Source: Achromobacter piechaudii NBRC 102461 (GTDB lineage: Bacteria; Pseudomonadota; Gammaproteobacteria; Burkholderiales; Burkholderiaceae_B). From it: a stretch of DNA of 64,000 nt. The notes under the pieces are model-generated. The model did no database searches and was not told the origin of the DNA. It saw only the letters and a list, made by a program, of their open reading frames with translations. Location of the stretch: NCBI RefSeq assembly GCF_001571245.1, contig NZ_BCTK01000001.1, positions 1,116,001 through 1,180,000 of the forward strand, in the 5' to 3' direction. Below are positions 43,249-52,086 of this stretch, piece after piece. Positions within the stretch are counted from its first letter, which is position 1; each line of letters starts with the position of its first letter. The position numbers and the translations under genes were made by a program.

Positions 43249-44481
43249 TCAAGGGCGGACGGGTGCGTCGCGCCACAGCAAACCGGTGTGCATCTCCTGC
43301 ACGCTGTTGATGCCCAGCATGGCCATGTTCCGATCGACCTCGGCCTGCAACAGCTTGATGGCGTGCGCCACTCCCGCCTGACCGCCGACGGCCGCCGCGT
43401 AATTGAACGGGCGGCCGACGAACACAAAGCGCGCGCCCAGCGCCAGCGCCTTGAGCACGTCACCGCCGCGCCGCACGCCGCTGTCCATCATCACCGTCAT
43501 GCCGCCCGCCGCGTCGACGACGCCGGGCAGCGCGCGCAGCGGCGATATCGCGCCGTCCAGTTGACGCCCGCCATGGTTGGACACGATCACGCCGTCGACA
43601 CCGTGCTGACGCGCCAAGGCCGCGTCTTGTGGATGCAGGATGCCCTTGATGATCAAGGGGCCGCGCCACTGCCGGCGGATGCGGGCGACATGTTCCCAGC
43701 TGAGGTGGTCGCGCGCGCTGAAGTCGCGCAGCACCGAAGCCGACACGATTGGCGCGCCGCGCGTGGCAAACGAATTTTCAAAGTGCGGCATGCCGTGCGC
43801 GAGCAACGTGCGCAGAAACGTGCCTGCCAGCCAGCGTGGCCGGGTCAGGCCGTCCCATGCCAGGCGCAGGCTGGGCTTGAGCGGGGTCGAGAAGCCGGTG
43901 CGGACGTTGTTCTCGCGATTGGCCGATACCGGAATATCCACCGTCAGCACCAGGGTCTCGTAGCCCGCGTTGCGCGCGCGCGTGACCAGCGCATCGATCT
44001 TGGCCGGGTCGCCAGGCAGATAAGCCTGAAACCACGTTGCTGGCGCTTGCTGGATCACGTCTTCCAGCGGGATCAGCGACGTGCCGCTCAGGATGGCGGG
44101 TATGTTCGCGTCCTGCGCGGCACGCGCCAGCACCACGTCGCCGCGATAGGCCGACAAGGCGCTGATGCCCATGGGGGCGATGCCGAATGGAGCGGCGTAT
44201 TGGTGTCCGAACAATTCGGTGCGCTGCGTGCGCTGCGACACATCGACCAGCACTCGCGGCGTAAAGCCGTACTGCGCGAAAGCGCGCCGATTGTCCTGAA
44301 GGGATTGATTGTCTTCCGCCGCGCCCGCCACATAGCCGAAGATGGGACGAGGCAGGCGGCGGCGCGCGGCGGCTTCGAAGTCGTCCAGGGACAACATGCG
44401 GGCAAGCGTGCGCGACAGCGGGCGGGCGGCCACGCCGGGGGTGTTGTCTGTGTGGGAGGCAGGCAGCGCGGATGACGTCAT
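43249..44481 (-). CDS. lldD: FMN-dependent alpha-hydroxy acid dehydrogenase, LldD-like
   Basis: A 410-residue alpha-hydroxy-acid oxidase family enzyme, TIM barrel. The FMN/substrate residues are visible in IAPMGISALSAYRGD, the WFQAYLPGD segment, TVDIPVSANRENNVR and the catalytic histidine/arginine motif VSNHGGRQLDG, followed by DSGVRRGGDVLKALALGA. Likely oxidises L-lactate or mandelate-like acids to keto acids. It has about a 30-residue N-terminal extension. No lactate permease is nearby, so the substrate is open. Confidence 0.87.
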   Translation of the reverse strand: MTSSALPASHTDNTPGVAARPLSRTLARMLSLDDFEAAARRRLPRPIFGYVAGAAEDNQSLQDNRRAFAQYGFTPRVLVDVSQRTQRTELFGHQYAAPFGIAPMGISALSAYRGDVVLARAAQDANIPAILSGTSLIPLEDVIQQAPATWFQAYLPGDPAKIDALVTRARNAGYETLVLTVDIPVSANRENNVRTGFSTPLKPSLRLAWDGLTRPRWLAGTFLRTLLAHGMPHFENSFATRGAPIVSASVLRDFSARDHLSWEHVARIRRQWRGPLIIKGILHPQDAALARQHGVDGVIVSNHGGRQLDGAISPLRALPGVVDAAGGMTVMMDSGVRRGGDVLKALALGARFVFVGRPFNYAAAVGGQAGVAHAIKLLQAEVDRNMAMLGINSVQEMHTGLLWRDAPVRP

Positions 44482-44538
44482 GGCAAGGTAGAGAAGGGAC
44501 CGGGGAAGGTCCGTAATCTACCTAGACGAGATCAGCAG

Positions 44539-44571
44539 AAAAAGCGAATAAAAGGCGAAAGGCTTATTCGC
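44539..44571 (-). terminator. Rho-independent terminator of psd
   Basis: The stem GCGAATAA/TTATTCGC (44544-44551 and 44564-44571) is followed on the minus strand by five T residues, about 30 bases after the psd stop. Confidence 0.8.
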
Positions 44572-44604
44572 ATTCAGCGAACAAGAAAGTGCGGATCGTT
44601 CGCT

Positions 44605-45474
44605 TCAGCGGTGCTTGGGCAGCGCCAGCAATTCGCCCATGCGCACCGGGCCCAGCACCGATGGCGTGTCCGCCCAGCGGATCTTGTCCGGGCCGAACAA
44701 CACGATGGCAGTCGAGCCGAGCTTGAAGCGGCCCATCTCCGCGCCTTTTTCCAGATGGATCGGGGCGCGTGCGGCGGCGTCGTAGCGCACGGATTTCACG
44801 CGGCGCTTGAAGGGCGTGACCAGGCCGGCCCACACCGTTTCGATCGACGCGACGATCATCGCGCCCACCAGCACCAGCGCCATGGGGCCATGCTCGGTGT
44901 CGAAGATACAGACCACGCGTTCATTGCGCGCGAACAGGCGCGGCACGTTGCGCGCCGTCAGCGGATTGACCGAGAACAGCCGGCCGGGCACATGGATCAT
45001 TTCGCGCAGCGTGCCGGCGACCGGCATGTGCACGCGGTGATAGTCCTTGGGCGACAGATAGACCGTGGCGAATTCGCCGCCCTGGAACGGGGCCGCGCGC
45101 TCGACGTCGCCGCCCAGCAGATCGACCAGCCCGTAGCTATGGCCCTTGGCCTGGAAAATACGGCCTTGTTCGATGGCGCCCAATTGGCTGATCGCGCCAT
45201 CGGCGGGGCACAGCACCGAACCGGGTTCGTCGTCCAAGGGACGCGCGTCGTCTTTCAACGCGCGCGTGAAGAAGTCATTGAAGCAGTCGTAGGCCAACGG
45301 ATCTTCTTGCAGCGCTTCGCGCATATCGACGCCGTACTTGCGGACGAAGCGCGAAATCATCCAGTTCTTGACCGCGGGTTCCCGGCAGTCTGAGGCGTAT
45401 CCGAAGAAGCGCGACACCAGGTGATGGGGCGCAAGATACTGGCTGGCGAGAAATAGTTGGTCTTTGATCGTCAT
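44605..45474 (-). CDS. psd: Phosphatidylserine decarboxylase proenzyme
   Basis: A 289-residue Psd, which makes phosphatidylethanolamine at the inner membrane. The self-cleavage motif LGST is at 252-255, giving a pyruvoyl prosthetic group from S254. Other family parts are [35 protein letters not shown] and LFSVNPLT. Length is normal for the type I enzyme. Flanked by terminators, so a single-gene unit. Confidence 0.95.
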   Translation of the reverse strand: MTIKDQLFLASQYLAPHHLVSRFFGYASDCREPAVKNWMISRFVRKYGVDMREALQEDPLAYDCFNDFFTRALKDDARPLDDEPGSVLCPADGAISQLGAIEQGRIFQAKGHSYGLVDLLGGDVERAAPFQGGEFATVYLSPKDYHRVHMPVAGTLREMIHVPGRLFSVNPLTARNVPRLFARNERVVCIFDTEHGPMALVLVGAMIVASIETVWAGLVTPFKRRVKSVRYDAAARAPIHLEKGAEMGRFKLGSTAIVLFGPDKIRWADTPSVLGPVRMGELLALPKHR

Positions 45475-45486
45475 CTACGAGCGCTG

Positions 45487-45515
45487 AAAAAACGCGTCCC
45501 GCGGACAGCGGGACG
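45487..45515 (-). terminator. Rho-independent terminator of the ABC-F gene
   Basis: The stem CGTCCCGC/GCGGGACG (45495-45502 and 45508-45515) with a 5-base loop is followed on the minus strand by six T residues. Confidence 0.9.
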
Positions 45516-45585
45516 TGGTTGAAGGTTGCCTCGCAAGCATCGCATCAGGGGACGCTTGCGGGCAATTCGCGGGATTGTAACGCGA

Positions 45586-47217
45586 TCAGGCGGCTTTGGC
45601 GGCCAGTTTGGTTTTGTAGAGCCAGTCCTTGTAGTCGTCCAGGTCGCCATCGAACGGACGGACCGCGCCGTCGGCCACGATGATGAACTCGTCGGTGGTC
45701 GCGCGCAGCAGGTGGCGATCGTGCGAGACCAGCATCAAGGTGCCTTCGAATTGCGCCAGCGCGGTCGTCAGCGCTTCACGCGTTTCCAGATCCAGGTGGT
45801 TCGTGGGCTCATCCAGCAGCAGCAGATTGGGCCGTTGCCAGACGATCAACGCCAGCGCCAGACGCGCCTTTTCGCCGCCCGAGAAAGGCGCGATCGAGCT
45901 GGTGGCCATATTGCCGTTGAAGTTGAAGCTGCCCAGGAAGTTGCGCAGCTCCTGCTCGCGCACGGTAGGCGCGATCTTCGTCATGTGCCACAGCGGCGAT
46001 TCGTCGTGGCGCAGCATCTCGACCTGATGCTGGGCGAAGTAGCCGATGGACAGGCCCTTGTTGAACTGCGTGTCGCCACCCAGCGTGGCCAGGTCGCCGG
46101 CGATGGTCTTGATGAACGTGGACTTGCCCGCGCCGTTGATGCCCAAGAGGCCGATGCGCTGTCCGGCTTGCAAAGAAAAGTTGATGCCCGACACGATGAT
46201 CTTGTCGGACGTCGCCTGCGTATCTTCGTCTTCAACGCGATAACCGGCGCTGACCTTGTCCATCGTCAGCAAGGGATTGGGCGCGCGCAGCGGCTCGCGA
46301 AATTCAAACGAGAACTCGGCGGCCGCGCGCAAGGGCGCCACTTCTTCCATGCGGGCCAAAGCCTTGATGCGGCTTTGCGCCTGACGCGCCTTGCTGGCCT
46401 GGGCCTTGAAGCGGTCGATGAAGGATTGCAGGTGCGAGCGTTGGCGCATCTGCTTTTCCATCATGCCTTGCGCCAATTCAAGCTGCGCCGCGCGCTGGCG
46501 TTCGAACGACGAGTAGTTGCCCGAGTAGCGCTTGAGCTTGCGCTCGTCGATATGGACGATGACGTTGACCACACCGTCCAGGAAATCGCGATCGTGCGAG
46601 ATGACGATGAGCGTGCCCGGGTAGCGCTTGAGCCAGTCTTCCAGCCAGATGATGGCGTCCAGATCCAAGTGGTTGGTCGGCTCGTCCAGCAGCAGCAGGT
46701 CGGACGGGCACATCAGCGCCTGTGCCAGGTTCAGGCGCATGCGCCAGCCGCCTGAAAAGCTGGTCAGCGGCAGATGCATCTGCTCTTGCGTGAAACCCAG
46801 GCCCGTCAGCAGTTGTTCGGCGCGCGAGTGCACCGTGTACGCGTCGGCGTCGGCCAGCGCGGCGTAGATGTCGCCCATGCGCAGGCCGTTTTCGGCGCTC
46901 TCGGGTTCGGCTTCCAGCGCGGCAAGTTCAGCTTCCAGCTTGCGCAACGTGACATCGCCGTCGATCGCGTATTCGATGGCGGGGCGGTCCAGCGCCGGGG
47001 TGTCCTGCGCGACATAGGCCATGCGCCAGCTGGACGGGTAATCCAGGTCGCCCTGGTCTGCGTGCAGCGTGCCGCGCAGCAGGCCGAACAGGCTCGATTT
47101 GCCGGCGCCATTGGCGCCGATCAGGCCGATCTTGTCGCCGGGGTTCAAGAGCAGGTCGACCTTGTCGAGCAAGGGCTTGACGCCGCGCATGAGTGAAACT
47201 TGTTGGAAGCGGATCAT
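45586..47217 (-). CDS. ABC-F family ATPase, YheS-like
   Basis: A 543-residue soluble protein with two ABC domains and no membrane segments. Walker A motifs are GANGAGKSS and GINGAGKST, signatures FSGGWRMRL and FSGGEKARLAL, and both Walker B motifs read LLLLDEPTNHLDL. A charged linker (about 240-310) joins them. ABC-F proteins act on the ribosome rather than as transporters. It resembles E. coli YheS but lacks most of its long C-terminal tail. Start at 47217 fits the family; an upstream ATG adds 32 Pro/Arg-rich residues. Confidence 0.93.
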   Translation of the reverse strand: MIRFQQVSLMRGVKPLLDKVDLLLNPGDKIGLIGANGAGKSSLFGLLRGTLHADQGDLDYPSSWRMAYVAQDTPALDRPAIEYAIDGDVTLRKLEAELAALEAEPESAENGLRMGDIYAALADADAYTVHSRAEQLLTGLGFTQEQMHLPLTSFSGGWRMRLNLAQALMCPSDLLLLDEPTNHLDLDAIIWLEDWLKRYPGTLIVISHDRDFLDGVVNVIVHIDERKLKRYSGNYSSFERQRAAQLELAQGMMEKQMRQRSHLQSFIDRFKAQASKARQAQSRIKALARMEEVAPLRAAAEFSFEFREPLRAPNPLLTMDKVSAGYRVEDEDTQATSDKIIVSGINFSLQAGQRIGLLGINGAGKSTFIKTIAGDLATLGGDTQFNKGLSIGYFAQHQVEMLRHDESPLWHMTKIAPTVREQELRNFLGSFNFNGNMATSSIAPFSGGEKARLALALIVWQRPNLLLLDEPTNHLDLETREALTTALAQFEGTLMLVSHDRHLLRATTDEFIIVADGAVRPFDGDLDDYKDWLYKTKLAAKAA

Positions 47218-47459
47218 GAATCTGGGGGCAGGGGGTGGCGCGGCAGGCGCGCGGCGTGGCTCCCGCCACAAGACGCGGCGCAAAAAAAGGGAACCGTGTG
47301 GATTCGCGCGCAAAAGCCTGAAAACCGGGGCTGCGCAAATGTCGGATCAGGGCCTGACAACGGATACCGGCGTTGGGTATCGGTGATGGACCATGTCGAC
47401 AATCGACGGCTATTAACAGCTGCAAACAGCCGTAAACAGCGGCAGGACAACGGGCGCGA

Positions 47460-47499
47460 ATAAAAAGAAGAGACGACGTCCCGGTAACGGGCGTCGTCT
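47460..47499 (-). terminator. Rho-independent terminator of the CitE-like gene
   Basis: A 12-base-pair stem with one bulged base (AGACGACG-CCCG, 47471-47483, with its complement 47488-47499) and a GTAA tetraloop. It is followed on the minus strand by CTTCTTTTTATTC. Confidence 0.85.
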
Positions 47500-47568
47500 A
47501 ATCGTGGGCGCTATTGTACCGGGCCGCGCGCATCGGCGCAGGCGGGGCCTGTTTTGCGCGTCGTGAAG

Positions 47569-48450
47569 CTAGGCGTTCTCTGGCCCTTGGGCGATGGCGG
47601 CGGCCAACGCCAGCACCCGTTCGGCCTCTTGCGCGTGCAGGTTCTCGACCAGCGCGCCGTCGACGACGGCCACGCCCATACCCGCAGCCTGGGCCGCGTG
47701 CCACGCGTCCAGGCGCTTGCGCGCGCTGGCCAATTCGTCGGCGGTGGGGGCGTAGGCCGCGTTGGCGGCGGCAATCTGCTTGGGGTGGATCAGCGTCTTG
47801 CCGTCGAAGCCCTGATCGCGTCCCTGTCGGCAGGCGGCGGCAAGGCCCGCATCGTCCTGCAAGTCCAGATGGACGCCATCCAGCACCGCCAGGCCATGCG
47901 CGCGCGCGGCCATCACGGCCAGGGAGCGCGCCAGCAGGGTTTCGTGGCGCTCGGGCGTATGGCGCGCATGCAGATCCTTGACCAGGTCCGACGTGCCTAC
48001 GACGATGGCGGCCAGCCGGGCGTGGCCTCCGGCAATGGCATCCAGCCGCAGAAAGCCCAACGGCGTCTCGGCCATGGCCCACAACGGCAGATCCGCCGGC
48101 GCGCCAGCCGCGTCCAGCGCGCGGGCCAAGTCCAGCAATTGCGCGGCGGACTGCACCTTCGGCAACAGCACCGCGTCGGCGCCGGCTTGGGCGATGGCGT
48201 GGATATCGTCCAGCCCCCACGGCGTGTCCAGCGCGTTGATCCGGACGATGCACTCGCGCCGGCCATAGCCGCCCGCCCGCAACGCCGCGGCCACTTGCAT
48301 GCGCGCCTGCGCCTTGGCGTCGGGCGCGACGGCGTCTTCCAGGTCCAGGATCAGGGCGTCGGCATCCAGGCTGCGGGCCTTGTCCAGCGCACGCGCATTG
48401 GCGCCGGGCATGTACAGAACGGAACGGCGAGGGCGGATGGCAGCAGTCAT
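47569..48450 (-). CDS. CitE-like CoA ester lyase (HpcH/HpaI aldolase family)
   Basis: A 293-residue TIM-barrel lyase of the citrate lyase beta-subunit-like family. Marks are RRSVLYMPGANARALDKARSLDADALILDLEDAV, then CIVRINALDTPWGLDD and LLPKVQSAAQL, AMAETPLG and late FDGKTLIHPKQI. No citC/D/F partners are present, so it is a stand-alone CitE type, such as a malyl-CoA or citramalyl-CoA lyase. It starts 10 bases after the response regulator stop; an ATG further upstream would lie inside that gene and is not preferred. Confidence 0.9.
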   Translation of the reverse strand: MTAAIRPRRSVLYMPGANARALDKARSLDADALILDLEDAVAPDAKAQARMQVAAALRAGGYGRRECIVRINALDTPWGLDDIHAIAQAGADAVLLPKVQSAAQLLDLARALDAAGAPADLPLWAMAETPLGFLRLDAIAGGHARLAAIVVGTSDLVKDLHARHTPERHETLLARSLAVMAARAHGLAVLDGVHLDLQDDAGLAAACRQGRDQGFDGKTLIHPKQIAAANAAYAPTADELASARKRLDAWHAAQAAGMGVAVVDGALVENLHAQEAERVLALAAAIAQGPENA

Positions 48451-48460
48451 GATCGAGAAA

Positions 48461-49210
48461 TCAGAGTTTGGAATTGCCCACGACCTGCACGGGCGTGGTG
48501 CAGACGTAGCCGACGCCATAGACGGTGCGGATGCCCATGTCGCCGCCTGCCAGCGCGCGCAGCTTGCGGCGCAGGCGGTGCATGTGCGCGTCCAGCCGGT
48601 GCGTGTCGTAGGCGTCGACGCTGGCGCCCAGCGCTTCGACAAGGCGGCCGCGCGAGAGCGGCAGCGGCGCGGCCTGGATCAGCGCGCCGATCAAGCGGCT
48701 TTCGGTGTCGGTGAGTTCTACGCTGACCCGCTCGGGCGAGACCAGCGTGCGGCGAGAAGGGTCAAAGCGCCACGTGTCGGACGGCGCGTCGTCCGCGCCC
48801 GTTGCCGGCACCACGCGCAGTCGCCGCGACAAGGACACCAATGTCGCGCCCAGCTCGGCCAGGTTGACGGGCTTGGTCAGGTAATGATCCGCGCCCAGGC
48901 TCAAGCCCGACACCTTGTCTTCACTGAGCAGTCGGCCGGTCAGCATGATGATGCCCATCGACGGATAGCAGGTGCGCAAATGCGCGATGCGAGTGAACGC
49001 GTCGCCATCGGGCAGCATGGCGTCCAACACCAGGATGCCCGGCGTGACGGTAAGCAGCAGCTTGTCCAGTTCGGCCAGCGACCCGGCCGTGAGGATGGCT
49101 TTGTCCAGCCCGAGGTCCTGGATGGTCTCGACGATGGTGTCGCGCCAGTCACCGTGATCGTCGACGACGATGATGGTCACGACGGGTTCCGCGCCCGCGT
49201 TCGCACGCAA
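48461..49210 (-). CDS. Lone OmpR-like response regulator
   Basis: About 249 residues: a receiver domain (acidic DD at 17-18, phospho-acceptor D63 in LVLDAMLPDG, lysine in YLTKPVNL) and a C-terminal winged-helix DNA-binding domain (about 150-240, ending VYGVGYVC). The start is uncertain: a TTG at 49210 or a GTG at 49180 that begins directly at the receiver strand. No histidine kinase gene adjoins it; the next gene is a CitE-like lyase 10 bases downstream. Confidence 0.87.
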   Translation of the reverse strand: MRANAGAEPVVTIIVVDDHGDWRDTIVETIQDLGLDKAILTAGSLAELDKLLLTVTPGILVLDAMLPDGDAFTRIAHLRTCYPSMGIIMLTGRLLSEDKVSGLSLGADHYLTKPVNLAELGATLVSLSRRLRVVPATGADDAPSDTWRFDPSRRTLVSPERVSVELTDTESRLIGALIQAAPLPLSRGRLVEALGASVDAYDTHRLDAHMHRLRRKLRALAGGDMGIRTVYGVGYVCTTPVQVVGNSKL

Positions 49211-49524
49211 CGCGATCCAAGGGCAAGCACGCTGTTGGCTCCTGACATGCTGGGGCTATCTGTTCGGGGATGAGAGTCCGCTTGCGCGGGCACGTGGCCA
49301 GCGGGGATACGTTTCGTATCGTTGGCGCCTGCGGAGAATATCATCATCGAAGTTGCGGCGGCGCGGCAATCCCGCTGGATGCCATCCAATCGCCATCAAA
49401 AGCGTGCCTGATCAAATTTTGCGCAGGCCGTTGCGCGTCGTCCAAATGGCCGCGCAGCGGGCTGGGCCACCTGCCTTATCCACAGAAATTGTGGATAAGG
49501 CCCGTGCGGCTGGTGCCATCCGAT
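49211..49524. other. Intergenic region with an inverted DnaA-box pair
   Basis: 314 bases between the response regulator (starting leftward) and the unknown gene that ends at 49525. Apart from the DnaA-box palindrome at 49474-49500 I see no gene. The response regulator promoter should lie here. Confidence 0.5.
49474..49500. promoter_or_regulatory. Two perfect DnaA boxes in inverted orientation
   Basis: CCTTATCCACA (49474-49484), five bases GAAAT, then TGTGGATAAGG (49490-49500). Each arm contains the exact 9-base DnaA consensus TTATCCACA. The arms are perfectly complementary, so the site could also form an 11-base-pair hairpin in RNA. No other origin features (dnaA, dnaN, AT-rich unwinding element) are near. 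Confidence 0.7.
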
Positions 49525-50010
49525 TTATGTAGGCAGGTATTCGACCGGCACGCCTGCGGGCACCTTGCGCATGCGATCGCGTTCGATGCGCGCCGGGGCA
49601 AAACGGGTCTTGCGGGCCGCCGCGTTTTGCAGCAGCACCGACAGCACCGAACCTTTGTCCTGGATCCATTGCGTTTTGCCCCGCAGCAATTTCATCGCGT
49701 TCTCTGCGTTGCCCAGCCGATACGACATGGAATTGATCTGCACCGAGGTCTTGCCGTCGAACGCCGCCGGTTCCTGTTCGGTGATGGCGGCGGCGTCCAG
49801 GTTGCTGCTTTCGTGATCCACGCGATAGATGAATTTCAAGCCGCTGTGCGGATCTTGGGCGACGACGAGCTTGTCCGAGCCGGACACGTCGGACAGCATG
49901 CCGATGATGGGCGATTCAACCAGCTGGTTGCCGCGTTGTTCTTCGGTGTAGATAAAAATGCTGTGGCGCGCCGCGACACGGGCGGGGGGAATAAGGGGAG
50001 AGCTGTCCAT
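49525..50010 (-). CDS. Hypothetical protein, about 161 residues
   Basis: Not recognised. A soluble protein without signal peptide or membrane segment and mixed alpha/beta in look. Notable parts are RHSIFIYTEEQRGNQLVESP, KFIYRVDHESSNLDAAA, and a basic C-terminal third (RKTRFAPARIERDRMRK). Codon use looks like the neighbours. The start is uncertain because the AGG before the ATG at 50010 is too close to be a normal ribosome site. It shares orientation with the acetyltransferase gene 61 bases upstream. Confidence 0.7.
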   Translation of the reverse strand: MDSSPLIPPARVAARHSIFIYTEEQRGNQLVESPIIGMLSDVSGSDKLVVAQDPHSGLKFIYRVDHESSNLDAAAITEQEPAAFDGKTSVQINSMSYRLGNAENAMKLLRGKTQWIQDKGSVLSVLLQNAAARKTRFAPARIERDRMRKVPAGVPVEYLPT

Positions 50011-50071
50011 ACCTGAATGAAAGTGGCGACCCGGACAAACGCGTCCGGCAATTCAAAGAACTTCGCAACGG

Positions 50072-50671
50072 CTACCGTGGCCACGCCAGTCGCGCCAGCA
50101 GGCGCGCCTTGATCGGGGGCCATTCATCGTCGAGGATCGAGAAATAGACCATGTCGCGCGTGCGCCCTGATTGCGCAATCAGGTGCTTGCGAAACACGCC
50201 TTCCTCGACCGCCCCGATCCTGCCCAGGGCTTCACGCGACTGCGTATTGCTCAGTTCCGTCTTGAAAACGACCCGCATGATACCAATTGTTTCAAAGGCG
50301 TGCCGAAGCAGCAGAAACTTGGTTTCGGTATTGGCGCCGGATCGTTGGCTGGCCGGGGTCAACCACGTCGCGCCGATCTCCAGCCGCTTGTGCGCCAGCG
50401 CAATGTCCATGTAGCGCGTGGCGCCTATGATCTGCCCCGTGCTTTGCTGGACGATGACAAAGGGCAGGCAGTCGCCGGCACGGGCGCCGTCCAGCGCGCG
50501 CGCAACGTAGCGGTGCATGTCCTGGACGGTGCTGATCGGTTCCGGTTGCAGCCGCCACAGCTCGGGGTGCAGGCCGACGGCCGCCAACGCGTCGGCATGA
50601 TGCGCAGCCATGGGTTCCAGGCGGACGATGTCGCCCATCAAGGTGACGGGGTGCAAGGCAGGAACGGTCAT
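50072..50671 (-). CDS. GNAT acetyltransferase, RimJ/RimL type
   Basis: A 199-residue N-acetyltransferase. The strand-helix pattern of the RimJ/RimL group is seen in MGDIVRLEPMAAHHADAL at the start, GQIIGATRYMDIALAHKRLEIGATWL in the centre, and TKFLLLRHAFETIGIMRVVFKTELSNTQSREALGRIGAVEEGVFRKHLI. That last segment carries the acetyl-CoA site. The substrate (protein N-terminus or small amine) is unknown. Confidence 0.9.
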   Translation of the reverse strand: MTVPALHPVTLMGDIVRLEPMAAHHADALAAVGLHPELWRLQPEPISTVQDMHRYVARALDGARAGDCLPFVIVQQSTGQIIGATRYMDIALAHKRLEIGATWLTPASQRSGANTETKFLLLRHAFETIGIMRVVFKTELSNTQSREALGRIGAVEEGVFRKHLIAQSGRTRDMVYFSILDDEWPPIKARLLARLAWPR

Positions 50672-50760
50672 GGCAAGGTCCGGAAGGCGAGCGCCGAGGA
50701 TCGGGATTCTACGCCGGCGGGCCCTTGCCGAACACGGGGCGCAAGCGCAGAATTCCGCGC

Positions 50761-51999
50761 ATGAAAACAGACGTTGTGGTTCTGGGCGCTGGCATCGTCG
50801 GCGTCAGTACGGCCCTGCATCTTTTGGCGCGCGGCCGTTCCGTAGTGTTGCTGGACCGGCGCGGGCCGGGCGAAGAAACCAGCTACGGCAATGCCGGCCT
50901 GATCGAGCGGGCCAGCGTGATTCCCTACGCCTTTCCCCGTGATTGGCGCAGCCTGTGGCGATACGCGCGCAACAACACGCCCGATGTGAGTTATCACGTG
51001 CGCTTCTTGCCGCGCATCGCGCCGTGGCTGATGCGCTATTGGTGGCATTCCGCGCCGTCGCGGCTGGCGCGCGCGGCCGAGGCGATGTTGCCGCTGATCG
51101 AACGCAGCGTCATCGAGCACGACGCCTTGAAAGACGACGCCCATCTTGGTCACCTGTTTCGCCGCAATGGCTGGATCGATGGCGCGCGGACGCAGGCAGG
51201 CCTGGAACAGGCTGTGGCCGAAGCGCAGGCGCTGTCGCCGTATGGGCTGAATTACCGCGTGCTGGATCGACCCGCCCTGGCGGCGCTGGAACCGTCCTTG
51301 TCCGAACGCATGGTGGGCGCGGTGCACTGGCTCGATCCGGTCAACGTGTCCGACCCCGGCGCGGTGACGCAGGGCTATGCGGCGCTGTTCCAGCAGCGCG
51401 GCGGACAACTGGTGCGCGGCGATGCGCGCACCCTTCAAAGCGCGGGTTCAGGCGCGTGGCGCGTGCAGGCGGAGGATGGCCAGGTCGAGGCGCGCGATGT
51501 CGTGGTGGCGATGGGGCCGTGGTCGCTGGATATCCTGCGGCCCTTGGGCTATCGCATTCCCATGGCGGTCAAGCGCGGCTACCACCAGCATTTCGCGCTG
51601 GACGCAGGCGCATCCTTGTCGCATCCGGTGGCCGACATCGACAGCGGGTTCGTCGTGACGCCGATGACGCGGGGCGTGCGCCTGACCACGGGCGCGGAAT
51701 TCGCGCATCGCGATGCACCGCCATCACCTATCCAGATTCAACGCACGCGCGCGCTGGCAAGCCAATTGCTGCCGCTGGGCGCCGCAGTGGAACAGGAACC
51801 GTGGATGGGGTGCCGGCCCTGCATGCCGGACATGCGGCCGGTGATCGGGCCCGCGCCGCGTCACCCGGGCTTATGGATGGCGTTCGGCCACGCGCATCAT
51901 GGCTTCACGCTGGGTCCCGTGACGGGCAAGCTACTGGCCAGCCTGATCACGGGCCAGACGCCGGACATGGATCCGGCGCCTTACGCTCTGCATCGCTGA
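50761..51999 (+). CDS. dadA: DadA-like FAD-dependent D-amino acid dehydrogenase
   Basis: A 412-residue DAO-fold flavoprotein. The dinucleotide motif is VVLGAGIVGVSTALHLLARG, followed by GEETSYGNAGLI, which is typical of DadA, and a C-terminal RPCMPDMRPVIGPAPRHPGLWMAFGHAHHGFTLGP. It probably oxidises D-amino acids to keto acids with electron transfer to the respiratory chain. No alanine racemase (dadX) adjoins it. Gene symbol is by family only; other amine oxidase substrates are possible. No clear ribosome site. Confidence 0.82.
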   Translation: MKTDVVVLGAGIVGVSTALHLLARGRSVVLLDRRGPGEETSYGNAGLIERASVIPYAFPRDWRSLWRYARNNTPDVSYHVRFLPRIAPWLMRYWWHSAPSRLARAAEAMLPLIERSVIEHDALKDDAHLGHLFRRNGWIDGARTQAGLEQAVAEAQALSPYGLNYRVLDRPALAALEPSLSERMVGAVHWLDPVNVSDPGAVTQGYAALFQQRGGQLVRGDARTLQSAGSGAWRVQAEDGQVEARDVVVAMGPWSLDILRPLGYRIPMAVKRGYHQHFALDAGASLSHPVADIDSGFVVTPMTRGVRLTTGAEFAHRDAPPSPIQIQRTRALASQLLPLGAAVEQEPWMGCRPCMPDMRPVIGPAPRHPGLWMAFGHAHHGFTLGPVTGKLLASLITGQTPDMDPAPYALHR

Positions 52000-52086
52000 A
52001 GCGGGAAAGGGGATCGGCGAGCGGGACAGGTCGGTGCATCGATCAGTCCTCCCGGATTGGCCCACGCACCCGCGATACCGCTACGC

